Assembly (NCBI RefSeq): GCF_014212055.1
Contig: NZ_JACJVO010000056.1
Coordinates: 53,503 to 117,502, forward strand
Length of the DNA stretch: 64,000 nucleotides
Reading direction: 5' to 3'
Origin: Cohnella zeiphila
Lineage (GTDB): Bacteria > Bacillota > Bacilli > Paenibacillales > Paenibacillaceae
The translations under genes were made by a program, and so were the position numbers. Below are positions 16,185-24,198 of this stretch, piece after piece (positions within the stretch are counted from its first letter, which is position 1; each line of letters opens with the position of its first letter). The notes under the pieces were generated by a model. It saw nothing but the letters and a program-made list of their open reading frames with translations, was not told the DNA's origin and did no database searches.

Positions 16185-17537
16185 TTAGTCGACTTTCAAC
16201 TCGGGGAACGTGTTCTTGACTTCTTTCTTGAAGCTTGCGACGACATCGTCGTAGCTCTTGTTGTTGGTGACGCCGTCCGACGCCACTTTTCTCCACGTGC
16301 TGAGAATGTCTTCGCCGTATTTGTCGGGCTTCGTCGCCGGAATGCTCTTCACCATGTCATAGAACGGCTGCAGCACGTTTTGGTCGCCGGTGAAGGCGTT
16401 CTTGTACGTCGTCATATTGGCTTCGAACACTTTGCTGGTGCCCGGCATGTTCCCGGTCGTATCCAGGTTGTATTTCTGCCATTCTTCGCTTGCGGCGAAT
16501 TTGATGAATTCGTAGGCCAAATCTTTGTTTTTGGACTTGTCGTAGATCGCGTGGTACGTGCCGCCGCTGTAATAGCCGTCCGGCGTTTTGGCGACGCCGT
16601 ACTTGCCTTTGGCCTTGTCGTCCTTGTTGTCGATCATGAAGCCGGCCCAAGCGGGCATCGCGGTAAGCACGACGCTGCCGTCGTTCAAGGCGTTGCCCCA
16701 ACCGGCGGACATGAACGCCAGCTTCGCGTCGACGTTGTTTTGACGGATTTTGAGCTGCGTCTCATAGATGTCTTTCCACTTCGGATCGATGTTCAGCTTG
16801 CCGTCCTGTACCCAAGGCTGGGTGTTGTAGGCTTCGATATCGAACAGATCGCCGGCGTTTTCCATCAGATGCTCTTTGCCGCCGCTGTCCTGCGCCACTT
16901 TCTTGCCGAGCTCGATGATCTTGTCCCAGCTGCTGACCATGTCGCTGATTTGATCCGGGTCGTCCGTGCCCAAATATTTCTTCGCGGTGTCCTTCAGGTA
17001 CCAGAAGCCGCCCGGGGACGACGTGTCGGCGATCGCGCGCAGCTTGTCGTCGGACGATCTGCCCAGCGCCTGCACATAAGGAATGTAGTCCTTGACGAGA
17101 TCTTCGGCGCCCATCGACGACAGGTCGGCCAAATACTTCGAATCGATGAACTTGCCGATGTAGCCTCTCTCGAGGTCGAGAATATCCGGCGCTTCCTTGC
17201 CGGTTTGCAGCGCGGACATCAGCTTCGTCTGGTATTGATCGCCCGGGAAAATTTGGACGTCGACCTTGACGCCCGGATTTTTGGCCATGAATTGCTCGGC
17301 CAATCCTTTGACTCCGTCGAAGTACGTCCAGAGAACCAGGTTGCCTTCCAGCGGCTTCGAGGCGTCGGTGCCGCTTGCGCTCGGGCTGGCGCCGGCGCTG
17401 CTGGCGGGCGAGCTCGGCGCGCTGCCGCTCGCCGAGGGCGACGCGTTGCCGCCGTTGTTGTTGCTGCCGCAAGCCGCGAGCATGCCGGCGGCCAGTACGG
17501 TGGTCATCGATAAGCCAAGCCATTTTTTCGTTTTCAA
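16185..17537 (-). CDS. ABC sugar transporter, lipoprotein substrate-binding protein
   Basis: A 450-residue lipoprotein. The signal peptide ends in the lipobox LAAC with Cys23, followed by an Asn/Gly/Ser/Ala/Pro-rich linker to about residue 60. The mature part is a family 1 extracellular solute-binding protein (VLWTYFDGVKGLAEQF, SALQTGKEAPDILDLE, and late GYYSGGTYHAIYDKS). The start is a TTG with AGGGGAGAA 7 nt upstream; the frame stays open 21 nt more without a better start. It is encoded after the two permeases and feeds them. Long oligosaccharide ligands are usual for CUT1 binding proteins. Confidence 0.93.
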   Translation of the reverse strand: MKTKKWLGLSMTTVLAAGMLAACGSNNNGGNASPSASGSAPSSPASSAGASPSASGTDASKPLEGNLVLWTYFDGVKGLAEQFMAKNPGVKVDVQIFPGDQYQTKLMSALQTGKEAPDILDLERGYIGKFIDSKYLADLSSMGAEDLVKDYIPYVQALGRSSDDKLRAIADTSSPGGFWYLKDTAKKYLGTDDPDQISDMVSSWDKIIELGKKVAQDSGGKEHLMENAGDLFDIEAYNTQPWVQDGKLNIDPKWKDIYETQLKIRQNNVDAKLAFMSAGWGNALNDGSVVLTAMPAWAGFMIDNKDDKAKGKYGVAKTPDGYYSGGTYHAIYDKSKNKDLAYEFIKFAASEEWQKYNLDTTGNMPGTSKVFEANMTTYKNAFTGDQNVLQPFYDMVKSIPATKPDKYGEDILSTWRKVASDGVTNNKSYDDVVASFKKEVKNTFPELKVD

Positions 17538-17652
17538 AACGATTCTCCCCTTTTGCAAATGATGACTAGCAAACCTTTCTGATAATCCTCAGCCGCGTAT
17601 CCAAGAACGTTGTCCAGGCATCACCTCTTTCAAGGAGTCGGCCATCCGGCGA

Positions 17653-18474
17653 TCAGCCCTTGACCGCGCCGGCCGCCACGCCGTTGATGATCCGCTTCGA
17701 CATGAAGGCGAAGAATACCAGGATCGGCACGACCGAGATCACGATCCCGACGTATTGGGCGCCGAAATCGGACGTGAACTGCGACTTCAGGCTGGCGATC
17801 ATGACGGGCAGCGTCTGCAGGTTGTTGTCGAACAGGATGATCATCGGGGTCAGGAAGTCGTTCCATTTGCCGATGAAGGAGAAGATGGCAAGCGTTGCAA
17901 GCGCGGGCGTCATGATCGGCAGCACCAGGCGGTTGAAGATTTGGAATTCGCCGTAGCCGTCGATCCGGCCCGACTCGAGAATTTCCGTCGGCACCGAAGA
18001 ATCGGCGTACTGCCGCATCAGGAAGATGCCGAAAGCGTTATGGATCGCCGGCAGGATGAGCGGCCAGTAGGTGTTCAGCATGTTCAGCGATTCCATCAGC
18101 TTGAAGAAGCCGATGATCCCCAGCTGGCCCGGAATCATCATCGTGCCGAGCACGAACATGAACAACCCGTTGCGAAGCCGGAAGTTAAATTTCGAGAAGC
18201 CGTAGCCGGCCAGTGCGGCGAAGTATACGTTGATGGCCGTGGCGACGACCGCGATGAACACCGTGTTGGCGAAACCGCGCCAGATGTTCACGCTTTCCTT
18301 GAGCCGCGAATAGTTCTCCATGAACTGATCGCCGGGTATCAGCAGCAGCTTGCGCGCGATATCCGAGTTCGTATGCGTCGAGGTAATGATCATGCTGTAG
18401 AAGGGAAGCAGACAAGTCACCGCGACCGCGATCATAAACAGGTACAGAATCCCTCGCGTAATGTATTTCGACAT
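17653..18474 (-). CDS. ABC sugar transporter permease, MalG-type (CUT1)
   Basis: A 273-residue permease with about six hydrophobic segments, the first at residues 10-28. The EAA-type cytoplasmic loop reads ESGRIDGYGEFQIFNRLVLP (about 187-206), which docks on the ATPase. The C-terminus SKRIINGVAAGAVKG is typical of the MalG group. It starts 13 nt after the MalF-type gene. No ATP-binding gene is in the cluster, so the pair probably shares an MsmX-type ATPase encoded elsewhere. Confidence 0.93.
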   Translation of the reverse strand: MSKYITRGILYLFMIAVAVTCLLPFYSMIITSTHTNSDIARKLLLIPGDQFMENYSRLKESVNIWRGFANTVFIAVVATAINVYFAALAGYGFSKFNFRLRNGLFMFVLGTMMIPGQLGIIGFFKLMESLNMLNTYWPLILPAIHNAFGIFLMRQYADSSVPTEILESGRIDGYGEFQIFNRLVLPIMTPALATLAIFSFIGKWNDFLTPMIILFDNNLQTLPVMIASLKSQFTSDFGAQYVGIVISVVPILVFFAFMSKRIINGVAAGAVKG

Positions 18475-18487
18475 TCGGTTAGCCCCC

Positions 18488-19360
18488 CTATTCCTTCGTC
18501 CTGGTGATTCTTGCGGTCAGGGCCGTAAAGAACATGACGATCACGAAGATTCCGTAAGCGACCGCAGCGCCGTAGCTGTAGTCGTAGTTCTTGAACGCCA
18601 TCTCGTACAGGTACATGACCATCGTCCGCACCGAATTGCCGGGTCCGTCCCCGAGCATAAGGGGCGCGTCGAAGAGCTGCAGGCCGCCGATGACGGAGGT
18701 GATGAACACGAACAGGATGACCTGACGGATCATCGGCAGCGTAATGTAACGCGCGACCTGAGGCTTCGTCGCTCCGTCGATCTCCGCGGCCTCGTATACT
18801 TCGTTCGGAATCGACTGCAAGCCGGCGATCAGAATGATCATGTTCATGCCGAAGTATTGCCAGACGATGACGCCGGAAGCGATCGTGCGGGACCACCACG
18901 GGCTGTTGAACCAGTTGATCGGATCGTGGATCAGTCCGATATCCATGAGCAGCTTGTTGACGCTGCCCGTCTGCCAATCGAACATCAGGCTGAAGATGAC
19001 GCCCAGCGTGACGGCCGTCACCATATGCGGGAAGAAGTAGACCGCCCGGAAAAAGTGCTTGCCCCGGATAAACTTCTCGTTCAGGATGAGCGCGAGCAGC
19101 AGCGAGATGATGAGCTGCGGAACGTTGGACATGACCCAGATGATCATCGTGTTCCCGATCGTCTGGTAGAAGAAGCTGTCGTGCAGAAGCCGCGTGTAAT
19201 TGGCGATTCCGACATAGACGGGATCGGTGAAGCCGTCCCACTTCATGAAGCTCAAATACAGCGTGTACAGGATCGGAGCCAGGCCGAATACGGCAAATCC
19301 GATGAAGAAAGGCGCTACGAAAAAGTAGCCGTAATAGGACTTGTTGATTTTCGAACCCAT
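18488..19360 (-). CDS. ABC sugar transporter permease, MalF-type (CUT1)
   Basis: A 290-residue membrane protein with six hydrophobic segments, starting with YYGYFFVAPFFIGFAVFGL at residues 9-27. The EAA loop is YEAAEIDGATKPQVARYITL (about 202-221), a near-consensus EAAxxDGA match. It begins 4 nt after the regulator stop, the first structural gene of the operon after lacI-type control. It pairs with the MalG-type permease and the lipoprotein binder for import of an oligosaccharide. Confidence 0.94.
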   Translation of the reverse strand: MGSKINKSYYGYFFVAPFFIGFAVFGLAPILYTLYLSFMKWDGFTDPVYVGIANYTRLLHDSFFYQTIGNTMIIWVMSNVPQLIISLLLALILNEKFIRGKHFFRAVYFFPHMVTAVTLGVIFSLMFDWQTGSVNKLLMDIGLIHDPINWFNSPWWSRTIASGVIVWQYFGMNMIILIAGLQSIPNEVYEAAEIDGATKPQVARYITLPMIRQVILFVFITSVIGGLQLFDAPLMLGDGPGNSVRTMVMYLYEMAFKNYDYSYGAAVAYGIFVIVMFFTALTARITRTKE

Positions 19361-19364
19361 GGTG

Positions 19365-20381
19365 TCACCTCGTTGGCGGGCGCTGCCCGCAGGAGTCGCG
19401 AATGATAAGTCTCGGCTTCAGAAGGATTTGTCCGATAGCGTTCGGATCCTCCGTGCCGTCTATTTTGTGAAACAGCCCTTCGGCTGCCTTGATGCCGATG
19501 TCGAGGAACGGTTGGCGCACCGTCGTCAGCGACGGATACACCCAGTCCGAAATGGTAATGTCGTCGTAGCCGACGATCGATAACTGCTTGGGAACGTTCA
19601 GTCCGTGTTCCTGGGCCGCCCGCAAAGCGCCGATCGCCGTTTCGTCGTTCGATGCGATCACGGCGGTGAACCCTTGGCGCGCGAGCAGCTGCCGCATCGC
19701 CTCGTAACCGCCTTGGTTGCTCCAGTTCGAGCGGACGGTCCACTCGGGATTGATCTCGATATTCAATACCCTCATGGCCTGCGAATAACCCTTGAACCGG
19801 TCCCGGTTCGCCGACAGATTGTCGGGGCCTGCGATATAGGCGATCTCGCGATGCCCCAAGCCATGCAGATAATGGACGATGTCGGCCGCGCCCGAGACGT
19901 GATCGACTTCCACCGACAGAATGTCGTCCCTCCCGCCGCTGTCGCCGATGAGCACGACCGGGTAAGGAGTCTCGCGAATCCGCTTCAGGTGCTCCGGCGC
20001 CCGCTTCCAGAAGCTCACCAGGATGACGCCGTCCACCTGGCCTTCGTAAAGCAGGTTCAAGAAAGAGATTTCATTGTCTGCATTGGAAGCCCAGCTGAAA
20101 AACATGCAGCTATAGCCTTTGCCGTTCGCAACCTGTTCTATCCCCCGAATAACGCCCGAATAGAAGATGTTGGAGATGTCGTCTACGACGACGGCGATCA
20201 GGTTCGTCCGGTTGAGCACGAGCCGCCGCGCGTTCGCGTTGCGATGAAAGTTCAGTTCTTCGATCGCTTTTTTGATCGCTTCCTCCGTCGGTTTTTTGAC
20301 CTGCCGGCCGTTCAGGAATCGGGATACGGTGCTTTTGGACGTGCTTGCCAGTCTCGCGACGTCATGAATCGTCGGGCCCAT
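19365..20381 (-). CDS. LacI/GalR-family transcriptional regulator
   Basis: A 338-residue regulator. Residues 3-22 form the helix-turn-helix (TIHDVARLASTSKSTVSRFL) with the hinge helix ending near ARRLVLNRTNLIAVVV. The rest is a periplasmic-binding-type sensor domain (GVIRGIEQ, LIGDSGG, GHREIAYIAG, VGYDDITIS). The ATG has AGAAGG 7 nt upstream. It is the first gene of the minus-strand cluster, with three palindromic operators in its own leader, so it probably represses itself and the whole operon until a pathway sugar or sugar phosphate binds. Confidence 0.94.
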   Translation of the reverse strand: MGPTIHDVARLASTSKSTVSRFLNGRQVKKPTEEAIKKAIEELNFHRNANARRLVLNRTNLIAVVVDDISNIFYSGVIRGIEQVANGKGYSCMFFSWASNADNEISFLNLLYEGQVDGVILVSFWKRAPEHLKRIRETPYPVVLIGDSGGRDDILSVEVDHVSGAADIVHYLHGLGHREIAYIAGPDNLSANRDRFKGYSQAMRVLNIEINPEWTVRSNWSNQGGYEAMRQLLARQGFTAVIASNDETAIGALRAAQEHGLNVPKQLSIVGYDDITISDWVYPSLTTVRQPFLDIGIKAAEGLFHKIDGTEDPNAIGQILLKPRLIIRDSCGQRPPTR

Positions 20382-20437
20382 TTCCAAACCTTCTTTTCCA
20401 TGAATTATCGGCTCCCTCCGTTTGATCGGCGGATTTC

Positions 20438-20449
20438 GGGAACGTTCCC
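20438..20449. promoter_or_regulatory. LacI-type operator O1
   Basis: Perfect 12-bp palindrome GGGAACGTTCCC with a central CG, the usual symmetry of LacI/GalR operators. It is the copy nearest the regulator gene, 57 nt from its start codon, and a TAAAAT lies directly beside it. Confidence 0.8.
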
Positions 20450-20498
20450 ATTTTACAAAAAGCGGATATCGGACAATGCGGAAAACAGACACGTATAG

Positions 20499-20512
20499 TG
20501 GGAACGTTCCCA
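20499..20512. promoter_or_regulatory. LacI-type operator O2
   Basis: Palindrome TGGGAACGTTCCCA, identical in its 12-bp core to O1; centre-to-centre distance 62 bp. Confidence 0.82.
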
Positions 20513-20592
20513 AAATGAATAAAAAGAAAAATTCGTCTTGCCTGCGACGTCTGAAATTTGCTTTCGGCAAACCTCTGCGGGGATTCACAAGA

Positions 20593-20608
20593 TTGGGAAC
20601 GTTCCCAA
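20593..20608. promoter_or_regulatory. LacI-type operator O3, next to the main promoter
   Basis: The longest copy, TTGGGAACGTTCCCAA, 95 bp (centre to centre) from O2. It lies about 28 nt downstream of the -10 box, so a bound repressor would block promoter escape. Confidence 0.85.
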
Positions 20609-20635
20609 ACGTCTGATAACGAATTCTATAGGCCT

Positions 20636-20664
20636 ATAATAAGCGCTTGCAACAGCGGTGTCAA
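20636..20664 (-). promoter_or_regulatory. Sigma-A promoter of the catabolic operon, possible cre overlap
   Basis: On the minus strand, TTGACA (20664-20659), a 17-nt spacer and TATTAT (20641-20636): an almost consensus vegetative promoter about 250 nt upstream of the regulator start. The spacer end and -10 read TTGCAAGCGCTTAT, which matches the left part and centre of a CcpA cre box but not its right end, so catabolite control is possible but unproven. Confidence 0.8.
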
Positions 20665-20699
20665 CCCATAAACCAAAAGAAATCCAAGCCATTTGCATG

Positions 20700-20731
20700 A
20701 AAAAAGCGAGGGTCTGTCCCGGACCCTCGCT
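20700..20731 (-). terminator. Rho-independent terminator of the res operon
   Basis: On the minus strand a 9-bp perfect stem (GCGAGGGTC/GACCCTCGC, loop 7 nt) is followed by six or seven T. It lies 28 nt after the resE stop and isolates the res genes from the catabolic operon promoter. Confidence 0.93.
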
Positions 20732-20758
20732 TCTCCCCCGCCGCATGCCGGCGGGATG

Positions 20759-22180
20759 TCATCGCTTCCCTGCGACCGGCAGCCCGATCGTAAACGTCGT
20801 GCCGCTGCCCGGCTCGCTGCTGACCGCGATGCTTCCGCCGTGGGCTTCCACCAGGTTTTTGACGATGGCCAGGCCGAGACCCGTGCCCCCGTTGTGCCCC
20901 CGCTTCCTCGCCTTGTCGGCTTTGTAGAACCGCTCGAAGATGTACGGCAGGTCTTCCTGCGGGATGCCCTGCCCCTCGTCCTCGACGACGAGCCGGATCT
21001 CGTCGCCCTTAGGCCCGGATAGCCGGTCCGCCAGCAGACGGATCGACGCTCCGGAAGGGGTATGGCGGATGGCGTTGTCCAACAGGTTGGTCAGCACCTG
21101 CTCCAGACGGTCTCCGTCCGCCGATTGAAGCACCAGGTCGGAGCGCTCGTCCGACCGGGACAGCGAAATGCCCCGTTCCTTCGTCAGCGCCGCGAACTTG
21201 CGGTACACCCTCGTCAGCAGCGCGTTCACGTCGAGCCGCTGGTAATTCATCTCCAGATGCCCGGCCTCCATGCGGGCCAGATCCAGCAAATCCTTGACAA
21301 GCCGCCCCATGCGCAGCGATTCGTCATGGATGACTTGCACGAGCTCCCGGCGCTCTTCCGGCGACGCTGCGATATCGTCGAGCAGCGCTTCGCTGTAGCC
21401 TTGAACCATCGACAGCGGCGTCCGGATCTCGTGCGAGACGTTCGCCACGAAATCCTTGCGCATCTTGTCGACGCGGAACTCTTCGGTGACGTCGCGAAGC
21501 ACGGCCACCGCGCCGCGAATGCCGTCCGACGATACGAGCGGCGTCATGACGACCGAATAGACGCCGTTCTGCACATGGATCTTATTCGTCAGCTCCGTCC
21601 CGGTGCGAATGACGTCGCGATACGTCTCCAGCAGCGGAACGGGAACCTCTCCGTTCCTCTCCCCCTCGGGATCGTCCCATTCGGCCGCGTTCCACTGCTC
21701 GAGCAGGTGCTGGCCTTTCGGGTTCGTCAGAATGACGCCGCCTTCGGCGTTCAGCGAGATGACCGCGTCCGTCATGCTTCGAAGTACGCTGCTCAGGTGG
21801 TCGCGCTCGTGCTCGAGAATGCGGATCAGCGTATCGATCTCCGACGCCATCGAGTTGAACGTGTTCGCCAGCTCCCCGATCTCGTCGCTGGAGCGGATCG
21901 CCACCCGCGCCGTATAGTCGCCTTGGGCGATCTGGTCCGCCGCGTCCTTCATCTCCCGCAGCGGCTGCGTAATCTTGGTCAGCAGGAAAAACGCGAAAAA
22001 GGTTGTCAGCAAAAAGCCGACAGCCCCCGCGTAGACGAACAGATGCTTGATCTTGACCGCGTCGATGAACGCGATGTCGATGTATTGCAGCAGGAACAGT
22101 CCGATCGTCGAAATGACGACCGCGACCAGTCCGATGATGGTGAGCCACAGTTTGCCGACGACGGTTCTCCAGATGGCCAT
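20759..22180 (-). CDS. resE: Sensor histidine kinase ResE with short extracytoplasmic loop
   Basis: A 473-residue kinase. TM1 (about 9-31) and TM2 (about 45-66) are joined by only a 13-15 residue loop; the B. subtilis protein has a far longer extracytoplasmic domain here. Then come HAMP (about 66-120), a PAS-like region (about 130-230), HisKA with the phospho-acceptor His in FVANVSHEIRTPLSMVQGYS, and HATPase motifs NLLDNAIRHTPSG, DEGQGIP and NGGTGLGLAIVKNLVEAHGG. It follows resD by 3 nt. The identity rests on the res gene order and an N-terminus (WRTVVGKLWLTI) like that of ResE. Confidence 0.9.
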   Translation of the reverse strand: MAIWRTVVGKLWLTIIGLVAVVISTIGLFLLQYIDIAFIDAVKIKHLFVYAGAVGFLLTTFFAFFLLTKITQPLREMKDAADQIAQGDYTARVAIRSSDEIGELANTFNSMASEIDTLIRILEHERDHLSSVLRSMTDAVISLNAEGGVILTNPKGQHLLEQWNAAEWDDPEGERNGEVPVPLLETYRDVIRTGTELTNKIHVQNGVYSVVMTPLVSSDGIRGAVAVLRDVTEEFRVDKMRKDFVANVSHEIRTPLSMVQGYSEALLDDIAASPEERRELVQVIHDESLRMGRLVKDLLDLARMEAGHLEMNYQRLDVNALLTRVYRKFAALTKERGISLSRSDERSDLVLQSADGDRLEQVLTNLLDNAIRHTPSGASIRLLADRLSGPKGDEIRLVVEDEGQGIPQEDLPYIFERFYKADKARKRGHNGGTGLGLAIVKNLVEAHGGSIAVSSEPGSGTTFTIGLPVAGKR

Positions 22181-22183
22181 CGC

Positions 22184-22897
22184 TTACTTCGCCACCTCGA
22201 GCTTGTAGCCGACGCCCCACACGGTCGTGATCATGGAAGCCGCTTCGACCGAGACGCGGTTCAGCTTCTCGCGCAGCCGCTTCACATGGGTATCCACCGT
22301 GCGCAGGTCGCCGAAGAAGTCGTAGTTCCAGACGTCCTTCAGCAAATCTTCGCGCGAGAACACCTTGTCCGGCGAGCTCGCCAAATAGTGCAGCAGCTCG
22401 TACTCCTTCGGCGTCAGATTGACTTCCTGGCCGTCGGCGGTGACCCGGTGCGCGTCATGCTCGATGACCAGATGCGGGAATACGATGTTGCTGGCCGTCA
22501 GCTCTTTGGACAGGAACGCGGTCGCCGAGGAACGGCGCAGAATCGCTTTGATGCGGAAGATGACCTCGCGCGGACTGAACGGCTTGACGACGTAGTCGTC
22601 TGCCCCCACTTCGAACCCTTGGACGCGATTGACTTCTTCGCCCTTGGCGGTCAGCATGATGACCGGGGTCGCCTTGCTCTGGCGCAGGCGGGTGCACACT
22701 TCGATCCCGTCGATGCCGGGCAGCATCAAGTCGAGCACGATTAGGTCAAAATCGTGCTGGAGCGCGATCCGAAGCGCCGTCTCCCCGTCTTCGGCCTCTT
22801 CGATGACATATCCTTCTTTCTCCAAATACATGCGCAGCAGACGGCGGATTCTTTCTTCGTCGTCCACGACCAAGATCCGGTTGCCCAATTCGTTCAC
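22184..22897 (-). CDS. resD: Response regulator ResD (OmpR family)
   Basis: A 237-residue OmpR/PhoB-type regulator. ILVVDDEERIRRLLR holds the acidic pair, DLIVLDLMLPGIDGIEV the phospho-acceptor Asp, MLTAKGEE the conserved Thr and DDYVVKPFSPREV the conserved Lys. The C-terminal winged helix includes LTPKEYELLHYLASSPDKV and VDTHVKRLREKL. ResD activates respiratory and anaerobic genes and cytochrome maturation in Bacillus. The start is a GTG with AAAGGG upstream. The pair ResD-ResE follows resC by about 40 nt. Confidence 0.95.
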   Translation of the reverse strand: MNELGNRILVVDDEERIRRLLRMYLEKEGYVIEEAEDGETALRIALQHDFDLIVLDLMLPGIDGIEVCTRLRQSKATPVIMLTAKGEEVNRVQGFEVGADDYVVKPFSPREVIFRIKAILRRSSATAFLSKELTASNIVFPHLVIEHDAHRVTADGQEVNLTPKEYELLHYLASSPDKVFSREDLLKDVWNYDFFGDLRTVDTHVKRLREKLNRVSVEAASMITTVWGVGYKLEVAK

Positions 22898-22938
22898 CTA
22901 GATCAGCCCTTTCTTAGTAGGCTGCGGCGTCCCGCCGC

Positions 22939-24198
22939 TTACACTCCGGCGTAGGAGTGCAAGCCGGCGATGACGAGGTTGACGCCGATCAGCGTAAACA
23001 GCACGACGATAAAGCCGATGACCGCGAGCCACGCGGAGCGCGTGCCGAGCCAGCCGCGGGACAGGCGCAAATGCAGGTAGGCGCTGTAGAACAGCCAGGT
23101 GATGAGCGCCCACACTTCCTTCGGATCCCAGCTCCAGAACCGGGACCACGCGATCTGCGCCCAGATCATCGCGAAGATGAGCGCGCCGAGCGTAAAGACC
23201 GGAAAGCCGATCGCGATGGCGCGATAGCTGATCTCGTCCAGGTCCTCCGGGTCGATGCCGTCAAGGTAAGGATGAAGGACCGCAGCGATCGGCTTGCGAA
23301 GGATGAGACGGATCAGACCGTACAGGATAAGGCCGGAGATGACCGACCAGAGGACCGTGTTCAGCTTGCGCCCGGCATTGACGCCGTTCATCCAATGGGG
23401 AGCCTCGAACAGCGGCTTGTCGATGCCGAGATACGGCGTCATCGACAGCTTCTCGCTGTTGTAAGGCGCGACGATCGGCGGCAGTCCGTAGGTGACCTTC
23501 TGAATGCTGGACTGCTCATTGCCCTGCTGATCGATGCTGAATTTCTCCTGCTGGAATTCGGCCGAATAGCCCCCGGCCCGGAAGGAGAATACGGAGACCA
23601 GGAAGCCGACGATGATGATGACGACGAACAGCACCGCTTCGACCCAGAACTGCTCGCGCTTGCCGAGCTTGTCCTTCCGCGAGAAGTCGACGACCCTAAG
23701 CAGCTGCACGAGCGCCGCCGCGAAGCCTACGGCGAAGAACGCTTCTCCGGAAGCCGCCGTCGTCACGTGAATCTTCAGCCAGTACGAATTGAGCGCCGGA
23801 ATGAGCGGCTGCACTTCGGACGGAAATACCGAGGCGTAGGCGATAATAATGACGACCAGCGGCGTGGCGAACGCGCCGACAAGCGGATTGCGATAGATCA
23901 GGTTGACGACGATGAACGCGAACATGATGGCCATGCCGAGGAACGTCATGAACTCGTACATGTTGCTCGTCGGAATGTGGCCGCCGCCCTTCCATCGCGT
24001 CAGGAAGAACGTCAAATGGCCGAGCCAGCCGATGATGGCCAGCGCGAAGGCGATGCGGCTCCAGCGCTTCGTATGGGCCTCCACGTCGCGGTTGCTCCAT
24101 CTCCGCCCCGCCACGGCGATCGCATATCCGATAAATGAAGCGCAATAAAGCGCGAATGCGAAAATAAACGCATTGCTGCTGATCGAGAGCCAATTCAA
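22939..24198 (-). CDS. resC: Cytochrome c biogenesis protein ResC/CcsA
   Basis: A 419-residue multi-spanning membrane protein. KGGGHIPTSNMYEFMTFLG (about 71-89) is the CcsA haem-handling segment, and SRFWSWDPKEVWALITWL (about 364-381) is the WWD-type motif near the C-terminus. CcsA with ResB forms the system II cytochrome c synthase, moving haem out and joining it to apocytochrome c. The start is a TTG with GGAGG 8 nt upstream, overlapping the resB stop (TTGA). A hydrophilic loop (about 200-275) is longer than I expect for the family. Confidence 0.94.
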   Translation of the reverse strand: MNWLSISSNAFIFAFALYCASFIGYAIAVAGRRWSNRDVEAHTKRWSRIAFALAIIGWLGHLTFFLTRWKGGGHIPTSNMYEFMTFLGMAIMFAFIVVNLIYRNPLVGAFATPLVVIIIAYASVFPSEVQPLIPALNSYWLKIHVTTAASGEAFFAVGFAAALVQLLRVVDFSRKDKLGKREQFWVEAVLFVVIIIVGFLVSVFSFRAGGYSAEFQQEKFSIDQQGNEQSSIQKVTYGLPPIVAPYNSEKLSMTPYLGIDKPLFEAPHWMNGVNAGRKLNTVLWSVISGLILYGLIRLILRKPIAAVLHPYLDGIDPEDLDEISYRAIAIGFPVFTLGALIFAMIWAQIAWSRFWSWDPKEVWALITWLFYSAYLHLRLSRGWLGTRSAWLAVIGFIVVLFTLIGVNLVIAGLHSYAGV

